In this document: in pieces, positions 4,544 through 10,868 of the stretch
How positions within the stretch are numbered: position 1 is the first letter of the stretch
Layout of the letters: each line of letters starts with the position of its first letter
NCBI GenBank assembly: GCA_014858325.1
Contig: RKCM01000080.1
Span: 1 to 10,868, forward strand
Reading direction: 5' to 3'
DNA length: 10,868 bases
DNA from: Oscillospiraceae bacterium
Lineage (GTDB): Bacteria; Bacillota; Clostridia; Oscillospirales; Ruminococcaceae
Program-made: the position numbers and the translations under genes
Notes under the pieces: generated by a model
Seen by the model: the letters and a program-made list of their open reading frames with translations, nothing else
Told to the model about the DNA's origin: nothing
The model's database searches: none

Positions 4544-6934
4544 ATGAATGTTTCGAGACCGCGCCATCTCTGTTCCCTCCGCCAGCCCGACCGCTTCTGG
4601 CAGACGGTGGGGCTCTGCGCACTGACGGCGGCGCTGTTCTTTCTGCCGTTCTATCTTTTAGACGGCGGCTTTTTCCACTACGCCGGCGATTTCAACAGCC
4701 AGCAGATCAGCTTTTACCGCTATATGAACGGCTTTTTGAAAGGGGCCGGCTACCCGGGCAGCCCGCTGGCGGGCGCGGCGGCCAATACCTTCTCCTGGGC
4801 CACCGACCTTGGCAGCGGTGCCATGAACGCCTACTCGTTCTACCTGTACGGCTCGCCCTTTTTCTGGTTCTCACTGCTCTTCCCCCAGAACTGGCTGCCC
4901 TATTTGATGGTGCCGCTTCTCGTCCTCAAGTTCGCGGTGGCGGGGGGCGGAGCTTACCGCTGGCTGCGCCGCTATGTCCGCAGCACGGACTTTGCCCTGC
5001 TGGGGGCCTGCCTCTACACCTTCTCGGGCTTTGCGGTCTACAACGTCTTCTTCAACCACTTTGTGGACGTCGTCGCCCTCTTCCCATGGATGCTGGCGGC
5101 GCTGGACGAAGCGCTCTATGAGCACCGGCATGGGCCCTTCGCGTTCTGGGTGGCGGTCAACCTGCTCAACAACTACTTCTTCTTTGTGGGGCAGGTGCTC
5201 TTCCTTGTCATCTACTTTGTCTGCAAGGTCAGCGCCGGGGACGTGAAGCTCACGCCGCGGATGTTCCTCCATCTGGCCTTTGAGAGCCTGCTGGGCGTGG
5301 CGCTGGGCTTTGTGCTGCTCTGGCCCGCCGTCCTCTCGGTGCTGCAGAACCCCCGCACCATCGACCTCTCCTCGGGCTGGGGCTTCCTCACCTACTCCAA
5401 GGTCCAGCAGTATCTGGCCATCCTCGTCAGCTGGATCTTACCGCCGGATTCCCCCTACCTCAGCTCCATCTGGTCGGAGGGAGTCATCAAGTGGACCAGC
5501 ATGTCCGCTTACCTGCCCCTGTGCAGCCTGGCGGGCGCCATGGCCTACTGGCGCACCCGCAAGGGCGACAGCAAAAAGCGCATCGTAGCCACCTGCGCCG
5601 TCTTTGCGCTGGTGCCCATTTTGAACAGCGCCTTCTACGCCCTCAACTCCAGCTATTACGCCCGGTGGTACTATATGCCGGTGCTGATCTTAGCCGCCAT
5701 GACGGTGTGTGCGCTGGAAGACCCGGCGGTGGATGCAAAGGAGCTGGATTCCCCCGCCCGGGGCGTGAGCGGACTGATGCTGGCAACACTGGCCTTTGCC
5801 GTGGTCCCCGTGCAGGACACCACTACCAAGGAGTGGAGCTTCGGTGTTTTGCAGAACCCCGGCCAGTACGCCGCCGTGCTGGGCTTTGGCCTTGTTGGCC
5901 TGCAGGTGTATCGCCTGATCTGCAAGCGCTGGCGGGACCGCCGGGACTTTGCCCAGCGGCTGCTGGCGGGGGTGCTGGCCTTTGCCTGCCTGTTCAGCGT
6001 GGTGCACATCGGCATCGGCAAATTCGGCCAGTGGTACACCGACAGCGATCTAGTGGAGGAGTACACCAACGCACTGAAGCTGAAAGAGGATCTGCCCGCA
6101 GGCGACTGGCGGATCGACACCTACCAGACCCACGACAACCTCGGCCTTTGGCTGGATAAAAGCTGCCTGCAATACTTTGGCAGCACCGCCGCCCCCAGCA
6201 TCCTCCGCTTTTACCCGGCGCTGGGGGTCAAGCGAGATGTGCGCAGCCAGCCGGAGCTTTCCAACTACGCGCTGCGGGGCCTGCTGAGCGTGAAATACCT
6301 GCTGACCACCTCCAAACATCAGGCCGAATTTCTTGCCGAAGCGGACAAGGGCTGGGCCTACTGGGACGAGCGGGACGGCTACCAGATCTACGAAAACCTG
6401 AACTACGTCCCCATGGGCTTCCCTTACGATTACTATTTGACCGAGACGGAGTATGAGCAGACGACCAAAACCACCCGGTCGAACCTGCTGATGCGGGCGC
6501 TGGTGCTCTCCGACGAGGACGCCGCGCAGTACGGCAAGTACCTGAAAAAGCTGCCCACGGAGCAGCTCAACACCCTGACCTACGACGCCTATGTGCAGGA
6601 CTGCAAAGACCGCCGCGCCGCCGCCTGCACCGAATTTACCATGACCAACTCCGGCTTCCACGCTGCGATCGAGCTGGCAAGGCCGAACCTCGTCTTCTTC
6701 TCCGTGCCTTATGACGACGGCTTTACGGCCTTCGTCAACGGCGAGGAGACCAAGATTTTGGAAGTGGACGAGGGCCTTATGGCCGTCCTCTGCCCGGAGG
6801 GCGCTTCCCGCATCGATTTTGTGTACGAAGCCGACGGCCTTTCCCTCAGCAAAAAGGTCACGCTGGCGGCAATCCCCGTCTTTCTTTGCTACGTTGGCTA
6901 TTTCTGGTACAAAAAGAGACGGAACGAAGCGTAA
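4544..6934 (+). CDS. YfhO-family polytopic membrane protein (GT-C-type glycosyltransferase fold)
   Basis: A 796-residue integral membrane protein. A first membrane segment at about 22-39 is followed by an outer loop with GDFNSQQI (48-55), then many hydrophobic segments to about residue 460. YTFSGFAVYNVFFNHFVD (158-175) is a YfhO hallmark. A mostly hydrophilic part, about 480-765, is probably extracytoplasmic. A final membrane segment at about 773-789 ends in the positive tail KKRRNEA. Known for the family: Bacillus YfhO decorates lipoteichoic acid with a sugar from an undecaprenyl-phosphate carrier, and GT-C enzymes use an acidic residue in the first outer loop (Asp49 is a candidate here). 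That this protein does the same is inference. Start ATG 4544 has GGGGG at 7 nt. Translation probably depends on the dus promoter; no flippase or small membrane partner gene lies beside it. Confidence 0.85.
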   Translation: MNVSRPRHLCSLRQPDRFWQTVGLCALTAALFFLPFYLLDGGFFHYAGDFNSQQISFYRYMNGFLKGAGYPGSPLAGAAANTFSWATDLGSGAMNAYSFYLYGSPFFWFSLLFPQNWLPYLMVPLLVLKFAVAGGGAYRWLRRYVRSTDFALLGACLYTFSGFAVYNVFFNHFVDVVALFPWMLAALDEALYEHRHGPFAFWVAVNLLNNYFFFVGQVLFLVIYFVCKVSAGDVKLTPRMFLHLAFESLLGVALGFVLLWPAVLSVLQNPRTIDLSSGWGFLTYSKVQQYLAILVSWILPPDSPYLSSIWSEGVIKWTSMSAYLPLCSLAGAMAYWRTRKGDSKKRIVATCAVFALVPILNSAFYALNSSYYARWYYMPVLILAAMTVCALEDPAVDAKELDSPARGVSGLMLATLAFAVVPVQDTTTKEWSFGVLQNPGQYAAVLGFGLVGLQVYRLICKRWRDRRDFAQRLLAGVLAFACLFSVVHIGIGKFGQWYTDSDLVEEYTNALKLKEDLPAGDWRIDTYQTHDNLGLWLDKSCLQYFGSTAAPSILRFYPALGVKRDVRSQPELSNYALRGLLSVKYLLTTSKHQAEFLAEADKGWAYWDERDGYQIYENLNYVPMGFPYDYYLTETEYEQTTKTTRSNLLMRALVLSDEDAAQYGKYLKKLPTEQLNTLTYDAYVQDCKDRRAAACTEFTMTNSGFHAAIELARPNLVFFSVPYDDGFTAFVNGEETKILEVDEGLMAVLCPEGASRIDFVYEADGLSLSKKVTLAAIPVFLCYVGYFWYKKRRNEA

Positions 6935-7012
6935 AATTTCATCTCTCGGCATCTTCCCATAATTTGCGGGTTCTTTTTGTGGAATCGGCCCATAGAACCG
7001 CGCCGCCAAACG

Positions 7013-7021
7013 TGGTAGAAT
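7013..7021 (+). promoter_or_regulatory. Extended -10 promoter of the 64-residue gene
   Basis: TGGTAGAAT matches an extended -10 (TGn plus TAGAAT), 46 nt before the start codon; the -35 position reads TAGAAC and is weak. The 133 nt between the yfhO stop and this gene hold no convincing terminator, only an imperfect inverted repeat (GCGGGTTC 6966-6973 with GAACCGC 6995-7001), so read-through from yfhO is possible. Confidence 0.5.
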
Positions 7022-7067
7022 ACCCATGTTTGCGGCCAACGCCAGATTTTTGTGAGGAGTGTGCAGA

Positions 7068-7262
7068 ATGGAACAAATCTATTTGATGCCCGGACAGGAG
7101 CGCTGTGAGCAGGTGCAGGACGCCAGCGGCGTGCCCAAGGTGAGCTACTCGTACCGTTCGCTCAAGGGGGCGTTTTTCCACTGCATCAGCCGCAGTGTGG
7201 AGGAAGCCCAGCGCCGCTGTGAAGACTGGCTGGTAACGCAGGACCGCTGCTACCGCAACTGA
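7068..7262 (+). CDS. Small protein of unknown function (64 residues; faintly DUF3873-like)
   Basis: Not firmly recognised. GAGGAG (7054-7059) lies 8 nt before ATG 7068, a promoter-like extended -10 precedes it and an intrinsic terminator follows, so it is very likely real. The protein is soluble and polar, with no signal peptide or membrane segment. Visible pattern: GQERCE near residue 9, YSYR near 27, GAFFHC near 34, then EEAQRRCEDWL near the end. That order recalls, from memory, the DUF3873 pattern (GQE..E, Y.YR, G.LF.C, E..C...D.WL), a family of about 70 residues with no known activity. Four cysteines are present but not spaced as a standard zinc knuckle. The role is unknown; the neighbouring genes give no clue. 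Confidence 0.72.
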   Translation: MEQIYLMPGQERCEQVQDASGVPKVSYSYRSLKGAFFHCISRSVEEAQRRCEDWLVTQDRCYRN

Positions 7263-7275
7263 GAAGAGAACGTAA

Positions 7276-7308
7276 AAAGGCGTCTGCCGGAAAACGGCAG
7301 ACGCCTTT
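7276..7308. terminator. Bidirectional intrinsic terminator
   Basis: A 14-bp perfect stem (7276-7289 with 7295-7308), loop GAAAA. On the minus strand it is followed by TTTTTACG, on the plus strand by TTTGCGTTTT. It therefore serves the ABC importer operon well and the small plus-strand gene reasonably. Confidence 0.92.
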
Positions 7309-7324
7309 GCGTTTTACAGGGGGA

Positions 7325-8188
7325 TCAATTCTCGGAAGAGATATCCTGCCCGAAATACTTTTCACTCAGCTCGGTGAGGGTGCCCTCGGCCCGCAACTCC
7401 TCGATGGCCTTGTCGATGGCCTCCCGCAGGCTGGCGGTCTCCTCGCCCTTGCGCAGGGGGATGGCCACGTGGGAAGCCTCCTCCGTCAGTGCCACGATCT
7501 TGAAATCGGCGTCCGGGTGGACGTTGAGATAATCGTAGAAGGAGACGTCGGCGTTCAGGGTAGCGTCGATGCGGCCTGCCGTCAGCAGCTGGATGGTCTC
7601 CTCCAGGGTGTCGATGCCCTGCACGGTAGCGCCGTAGCTCTCGGCCAGCTCCATGTAGGTGGAAGCCAGACTGTTGGCGGTGGTCTTGCCCTTCAGGTCC
7701 TCAAAGGTCTTGATCTCGTCGTTGTCCTTCTTCACGGCAAGGGCCGTGTGGATGTAGCCGTAGGGCGTGGTGAAATCGTAGGTCTTGCTGCGCTCGTCGG
7801 TCACTTCCACGCCGTTGCAGACCAAATCGTAGCGGCCCGCGTCCATACCAGCAAACAGGCTGTCCCAGTCGCTCTCCACATACTCGGGCTCCACGCCAAG
7901 CTTCTCGGCGATGGCGCGGGACACCTCCACGTCGTAGCCCACGAGGGTGTCGCTCTCGTCATGGTAGCTCCAGGGCTGCCAGGCCCCCTCCAGCGCAACG
8001 ATGAGAGTGCCGCGGCTCTGGATGGTGGAAAGCAAGTCGCTGCCCGCTGCCGCTGCGCCGGATGCGCCGGAGGATGTGGTAGAGGATGCGGCAGCGGAGC
8101 TGCTGCCGGAGGAGCCGCAGCCGCTCAGGCTCAGTACGCCTGCCGCCGCCATCACGCTCATCAGGGAAATAAAGGTTCTTCTTTTCAT
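7325..8188 (-). CDS. Amino acid ABC transporter substrate-binding lipoprotein (probably cystine-type)
   Basis: A 287-residue extracellular solute-binding protein of family 3, which captures a polar amino acid and hands it to the permease. Residues 1-23 are a lipoprotein signal peptide with lipobox LSGC; Cys24 would be lipidated. A Ser/Ala-rich linker spans about 25-48. The two-lobed binding domain follows with GTLIVALEGAWQPWSY, GYDVEVSRAIAEKLG, DWDSLFAGMDAGRYDLVCNGV and YDFTTPY. IDATLNADVSFYDYL resembles the cystine-binding subgroup (TcyA/TcyJ/FliY), hence the substrate guess. The ATG at 8188 has AAAGGA 7 nt upstream, and that SD overlaps the stop of the ATPase gene, so translation may be coupled. 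It is the last gene of the operon, ending 16 nt before the shared terminator. Confidence 0.9.
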   Translation of the reverse strand: MKRRTFISLMSVMAAAGVLSLSGCGSSGSSSAAASSTTSSGASGAAAAGSDLLSTIQSRGTLIVALEGAWQPWSYHDESDTLVGYDVEVSRAIAEKLGVEPEYVESDWDSLFAGMDAGRYDLVCNGVEVTDERSKTYDFTTPYGYIHTALAVKKDNDEIKTFEDLKGKTTANSLASTYMELAESYGATVQGIDTLEETIQLLTAGRIDATLNADVSFYDYLNVHPDADFKIVALTEEASHVAIPLRKGEETASLREAIDKAIEELRAEGTLTELSEKYFGQDISSEN

Positions 8189-8200
8189 GGTTGGGTCCTT

Positions 8201-9001
8201 TCAGTTCGTATGTTCAATCTTTCTCAAAAATTCTCTTGTGCGCTCTTCGCGCGGGTGTGCGAAAAACTCCCCCGAGGGGGCGGCCTCCACCACCACGCCG
8301 TGCTCCATGAAGACGGTCTTGGAGGAGACGTTTCGGGCAAAGCCCATCTCGTGGGTCACCACCAGCATGGTCATCCCCTCCTCGGCCAGCTGGCGCATCA
8401 CGGCCAGCACCTCCCCCGTCAGCTCGGGGTCGAGGGCGGAGGTAGGCTCGTCAAAATAGAGGATCTCCGGGTCGGTAGCAAGGGCGCGGGCAATGGCCAC
8501 CCGCTGCTGCTGCCCGCCCGAAAGCTGGCGGGGGTAGTAGTCCGCCCGGTCGGCAAGGCCCACTTTTTCCAGCATCTTTCTCCCCAGCGCGTCGGCCTCG
8601 GCTTTGGGCATCTTCCGGGCCACGATGAGCCCTTCGGTGACGTTCTGCAGCGCCGTCTTGTTGCGGAAGAGGTTGTAGTTCTGGAAGACGAAGGCCGTCT
8701 TCTTCCGCAGCCGGGCGATGTCGGCCTTGGAGATCTTGCCCAGGTCAAAGGCTTCGCCGTCAAAGATGAGGGTGCCGCCGTCGGCCTGCTCCAAAAAATT
8801 CAGGCAGCGCAAAAGCGTCGTCTTGCCCGAGCCCGAAGGGCCCAAGATGGCCACCACGTCGCCCTTGTTCACGGTCAGGTCCACGCCGTTCAGCACGTCC
8901 AGCGTGCTCGTCACTTTCTTTGCGCCGGGGCGGTGGAAAAAGCCGGGCTTTGCGTAGGTGCGGAAGGATTTGCGAATGTTTTTCAGTTCCAGCATTGCCA
9001 T
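8201..9001 (-). CDS. Amino acid ABC transporter ATP-binding protein
   Basis: The 266-residue ATPase that powers the importer. Seen: Walker A GPSGSGKTT (54-62), the Q-loop in FVFQNYNLF, signature LSGGQQQR, Walker B ILYFDEPTSALD and the switch histidine in VVTHEMGF. All catalytic parts are intact and it matches the polar amino acid (GlnQ/TcyC-like) group. One oddity: between KSFRTY and VLNGVDL there are about 20 residues (KPGFFHRPGAKKVTSTLD and flanks) where relatives usually have only a few. The ATG at 9001 is chosen because AAAGGGG lies 8 nt upstream; a GTG at 9010 falls next to that SD and another ATG lies at 8995. It starts 16 nt after the permease stop. Confidence 0.93.
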   Translation of the reverse strand: MAMLELKNIRKSFRTYAKPGFFHRPGAKKVTSTLDVLNGVDLTVNKGDVVAILGPSGSGKTTLLRCLNFLEQADGGTLIFDGEAFDLGKISKADIARLRKKTAFVFQNYNLFRNKTALQNVTEGLIVARKMPKAEADALGRKMLEKVGLADRADYYPRQLSGGQQQRVAIARALATDPEILYFDEPTSALDPELTGEVLAVMRQLAEEGMTMLVVTHEMGFARNVSSKTVFMEHGVVVEAAPSGEFFAHPREERTREFLRKIEHTN

Positions 9002-9017
9002 AAGGCCCACCCCTTTC

Positions 9018-9701
9018 TTACTGGAAGCCGCGGGCGTTGAGCCGACGCTCCAGCAGGCCCTGCAGCTTGGTGATGACGGTGCAGAACAGCAGATACACCA
9101 CTGCCACCTCGCAGTAGATGGGCAGGAAGATGTAGGTGCGGGCGGCCACCCGCTGGCCTGCCATGAACAGCTCCGCCACCGTGATGTTGGAAGCCAGAGA
9201 GGTATCCTTGATCATCCCGATGAGGGAGTTGGAGAGGGCAGGCACCGCCGTACGCAGGGCCTGCGGCAGCACGATGCGCCGCATGATCTGCCCCCAGGTC
9301 ATGCCCACGCAGTAGCCTGCCTCCAGCTGCCCGGCGGGCACGCTTTCCAGCGCGCCGCGCAGGGTCTCGGCGCAGTAAGCGCCCTCATTGAAGGCAAAGG
9401 CGATGACCGCCGCCGGGAAGGCGTCCAGCATGATGCCCACGCTGGGCAGGCCGTAAAAGATGATGAACAGCTGCACCAGCAGCGGCGTGCCCCGGATGAC
9501 CCAGATGTAGAACCGGGCAATGGGGCTCAGCACCGGCAGATGGGCGTACTGCACCAGCGCCACCACCACGGCAAGGACCATGGCAAGGCTGAAGGAGAGC
9601 AGAGTGAGGGGGATGGTCATGGTAAGGCCCGCCGTCAGGATACGGGGCAAGGCCTCCCACAGCACGCTGAAGGTGCGGTTGGCAAAAAGTGTTTCAAACA
9701 T
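9018..9701 (-). CDS. Amino acid ABC transporter permease (HisM/TcyB family)
   Basis: A 227-residue inner-membrane subunit that forms the translocation path, probably as a homodimer because only one permease gene is present. Hydrophobic segments lie at about 18-50, 65-90, 93-105, 155-175 and 190-215. RGTPLLVQLF and the cytoplasmic EAA loop, seen as EGAYCAETLRGALESVPAGQLEAGYCVG and then RRIVLPQALR, are standard for the His/Glu/Gln family and contact the ATPase. The ATG at 9701 has AAAGGGA 6 nt upstream. First gene of the operon, directly behind its promoter. Confidence 0.93.
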   Translation of the reverse strand: MFETLFANRTFSVLWEALPRILTAGLTMTIPLTLLSFSLAMVLAVVVALVQYAHLPVLSPIARFYIWVIRGTPLLVQLFIIFYGLPSVGIMLDAFPAAVIAFAFNEGAYCAETLRGALESVPAGQLEAGYCVGMTWGQIMRRIVLPQALRTAVPALSNSLIGMIKDTSLASNITVAELFMAGQRVAARTYIFLPIYCEVAVVYLLFCTVITKLQGLLERRLNARGFQ

Positions 9702-9725
9702 AGATGATCCCTTTTTGATCTGAAA

Positions 9726-9748
9726 ATTCCTATAAATCCTATTAGAAT
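9726..9748. promoter_or_regulatory. Candidate operator at the ABC operon start site
   Basis: Imperfect dyad with ATTC/GAAT ends and inner ATA/TAT matches. Read on the minus strand it also holds a direct repeat, ATAGGA-TTT-ATAGGA. It covers the predicted transcription start, just downstream of the -10, where a repressor would block initiation. A cysteine-responsive repressor such as CymR is one guess given the cystine-like binding protein, but I cannot match its site with confidence. Confidence 0.45.
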
Positions 9749-9776
9749 ACTATAACATGATTTTCCGGGATGTCAA
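9749..9776 (-). promoter_or_regulatory. Promoter of the amino acid ABC importer operon
   Basis: TTGACA (9776-9771), then either TATAGT (9754-9749, spacer 16) or TAGTAT (9752-9747, spacer 18). The surrounding AT-rich stretch contrasts with the GC-rich genes. The mRNA leader would be about 40 nt. Confidence 0.82.
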
Positions 9777-9778
9777 AT

Positions 9779-9811
9779 GGTTTTGAAAAATCGCATCCGA
9801 TTGCCAAAACC
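9779..9811. repeat. 33-nt inverted repeat between the divergent ABC and gpsA promoters
   Basis: GGTTTTG (9779-9785) pairs with CAAAACC (9805-9811), and inside it AATCG (9789-9793) pairs with CGATT (9798-9802) around the loop CATC. It starts 2 bp upstream of the ABC -35 and about 40 bp upstream of the gpsA -35, so neither known promoter transcribes it. It may be a DNA-level site for a regulator, or belong to an unseen RNA. Confidence 0.55.
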
Positions 9812-9852
9812 GATAAAGAATACCGGCTAACTTTGTGCAATTTTCCCACCAG

Positions 9853-9882
9853 TTGACGGCGGACAGGGTTTCGGTGTACAAT
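9853..9882 (+). promoter_or_regulatory. Promoter of gpsA
   Basis: TTGACG (9853-9858), an 18-bp spacer and TACAAT (9877-9882). This predicts a leader of about 80 nt before the gpsA start codon. Confidence 0.78.
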
Positions 9883-9898
9883 AAAACTGTCCTATGGA

Positions 9899-9955
9899 CG
9901 CAGGGCACCCTGCGATACGATATTTTTACGAACAAAGAGCCGCCGCTGCGCGGCT
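9899..9955 (+). promoter_or_regulatory. Two small hairpins in the gpsA leader
   Basis: CGCAGG (9899-9904) pairs with CCTGCG (9909-9914), loop GCAC. AGCCGC (9938-9943) pairs with GCGGCT (9950-9955), loop CGCTGC, and ends 2 nt before the SD GGAGGA (9958-9963). An ATATTTTT stretch lies between them, too far from the first stem to be a standard terminator. An effect on translation is possible but unproven. Confidence 0.4.
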
Positions 9956-9970
9956 GCGGAGGATAAAACT

Positions 9971-10868
9971 ATGACAAGACGAACCATCGGCGTACTGGGC
10001 GCAGGCACCTGGGGCATGGCGCTGGCACGGATGCTCTGCGTCAGCGGCCACGAGGTGACGGTGTGGTCGGCATTGCCCGAAGAGATCGATACCCTTTCCA
10101 CCACCCGGGTGCACAAGAACCTGCCCGGCATGACCATCCCGCAGGAGCTGGGCTTTACCAAGAGCATCGAAGAGGTGTGCACGGGCAAGGACATCGTGAT
10201 GTTTGCGGTGCCGTCTGTGTTTGTGCGCAGCACCGCCGCCAAGGCCCGGCCCTATCTCCCGGACGGGCAGATCCTCGTGGACGTGGCCAAGGGCGTGGAG
10301 CCCGATACCCTGCTGACCATGACGGAAGTGCTGGCCGACGAGTTGGGCAAGGCGGGCGGCCCGAAGGACTTCCGCCTGGTGGCGCTCTCCGGCCCCACCC
10401 ACGCTGAGGAGGTGGCCATCGACCTGCCCACCACCATCGTCTCCGCCAGCCCGGACGCGGAGGCCGCACAGCTGGTGCAGGAGACCTTTACCAGCACCTG
10501 TATGCGGGTCTACACCAATCCTGACATCAAGGGCGTGGAGCTCAGCGGTGCCATGAAGAACGTCATCGCGCTGGGCGTGGGCATCTCCACCGGCCTTGGC
10601 TACGGCGATAACGCCCGCGCCGCCCTCATCACCCGCGGCATTGCGGAGATCGCCCGCCTGGGCGTGGCCATGGGCTGCAACGTCCACACCTTTGCCGGGC
10701 TGGCCGGCATCGGCGACCTCATCGTCACCGCCACCAGTATGCACAGCCGCAACAACCGCGCCGGCATCCTCATCGGCAAGGGCAAGACCCCCGCTGAAGC
10801 CGTGAAGGAAGTGGGCATGGTGGTGGAAGGCATGAACGCCCTCCCCGCCGCACTGGAGCTTTCCGACA
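9971..10868 (+). CDS. gpsA: Glycerol-3-phosphate dehydrogenase [NAD(P)+], cut by window edge
   Basis: Reduces dihydroxyacetone phosphate to sn-glycerol 3-phosphate, the backbone for membrane phospholipids, in the cytosol. 299 residues are visible; the family is usually 330-345, so about 30-45 are missing past the window end. Seen: nucleotide-binding GAGTWG at 10-15, AKGVE at 106-110, SGPTHAEEVA at 140-149, catalytic Lys196 in LSGAMKNVIALGVGI, and GLAGIGDLIVTATSMHSRNNRAG at 243-265. The reading frame is unbroken. ATG 9971 follows GGAGGA at 7 nt. In many Firmicutes this gene follows plsY or der; here it starts its own transcript, divergent from the ABC importer. Confidence 0.96.
   Translation, partial: MTRRTIGVLGAGTWGMALARMLCVSGHEVTVWSALPEEIDTLSTTRVHKNLPGMTIPQELGFTKSIEEVCTGKDIVMFAVPSVFVRSTAAKARPYLPDGQILVDVAKGVEPDTLLTMTEVLADELGKAGGPKDFRLVALSGPTHAEEVAIDLPTTIVSASPDAEAAQLVQETFTSTCMRVYTNPDIKGVELSGAMKNVIALGVGISTGLGYGDNARAALITRGIAEIARLGVAMGCNVHTFAGLAGIGDLIVTATSMHSRNNRAGILIGKGKTPAEAVKEVGMVVEGMNALPAALELSD

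Noticed and set aside
3272..4567. A 431-codon open frame on the minus strand, antisense to dus
   Set aside because: Shadow of a well-conserved DusB frame; composition rich in His, Gly and Leu, with no recognisable motif.
6050..7039. A 329-codon open frame on the minus strand opposite the yfhO 3' half
   Set aside because: Antisense shadow with repetitive Val/Gly/His composition and no start signals.
7307..9040. A 577-codon open frame on the plus strand, antisense to the ABC lipoprotein and ATPase genes
   Set aside because: It mirrors two clearly conserved minus-strand genes in GC-rich DNA. Its translation is Gly/His/Val-rich low-complexity with no family signature and no ribosome binding site.
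1..10868. A novel defence, mobile or biosynthetic multi-gene system
   Set aside because: I looked for recombinases, nucleases, toxin pairs, repeat arrays and biosynthetic enzymes on both strands. All sizeable genes belong to familiar housekeeping, regulatory or transport families, and gene order gives no linked new function.

Overview
The window looks like ordinary chromosome from a GC-rich anaerobic Firmicute. Codons are strongly G/C at third positions, ribosome binding sites are strong GGAGG-type, the asparagine synthetase is controlled by a T-box leader, and there is a ferredoxin-like aldo/keto reductase. A gut Oscillospiraceae of the Faecalibacterium / Gemmiger / Subdoligranulum kind is my best guess; this is inference from style, not a database match. 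I see no phage, insertion sequence, CRISPR array, rRNA or tRNA.

Layout. (1) 1-742, minus strand: the first 102 codons of an AsnB-type asparagine synthetase, behind a leader of about 400 nt. The leader holds a complete T-box riboswitch (AGTA, GNTG and T-box motifs, then an intrinsic terminator) and is driven by a near-consensus promoter that overlaps the 3' end of the next gene. (2) 720-1259, minus: a Fur-superfamily metal-dependent regulator with its own promoter. (3) 1381-2254, plus: a FadR-type (FCD) GntR regulator with a long structured 5' leader, a candidate operator and a strong terminator. (4) 2256-3454, minus: an aldo/keto reductase with two C-terminal iron-sulfur cysteine clusters. 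Its short leader carries an SD-like sequence followed by a 9-bp hairpin. (5) 3470-6934, plus, divergent from (4): tRNA-dihydrouridine synthase followed 12 nt later by a YfhO-family polytopic membrane protein. (6) 7013-7308, plus: a 64-residue protein of unknown function and a two-way terminator. (7) 7325-9776, minus: a polar amino acid (probably cystine-type) ABC importer operon in the order permease, ATPase, binding lipoprotein, with a promoter and a start-site dyad. (8) 9853-10868, plus, divergent from (7): gpsA, cut off by the window end.

How it works together. The window is a set of small, independently controlled housekeeping and nutrient units, not one system. Amino acid supply recurs: asparagine synthesis under tRNA control, and amino acid uptake under a probable repressor. 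I did not find convincing evidence of a new multi-gene system. The most rewarding signals are in the RNA leaders and intergenic dyads: the ambiguous T-box specifier, the hairpin-bridged ribosome site of the aldo/keto reductase, the structured gntR leader, and a 33-nt inverted repeat between the ABC and gpsA promoters.
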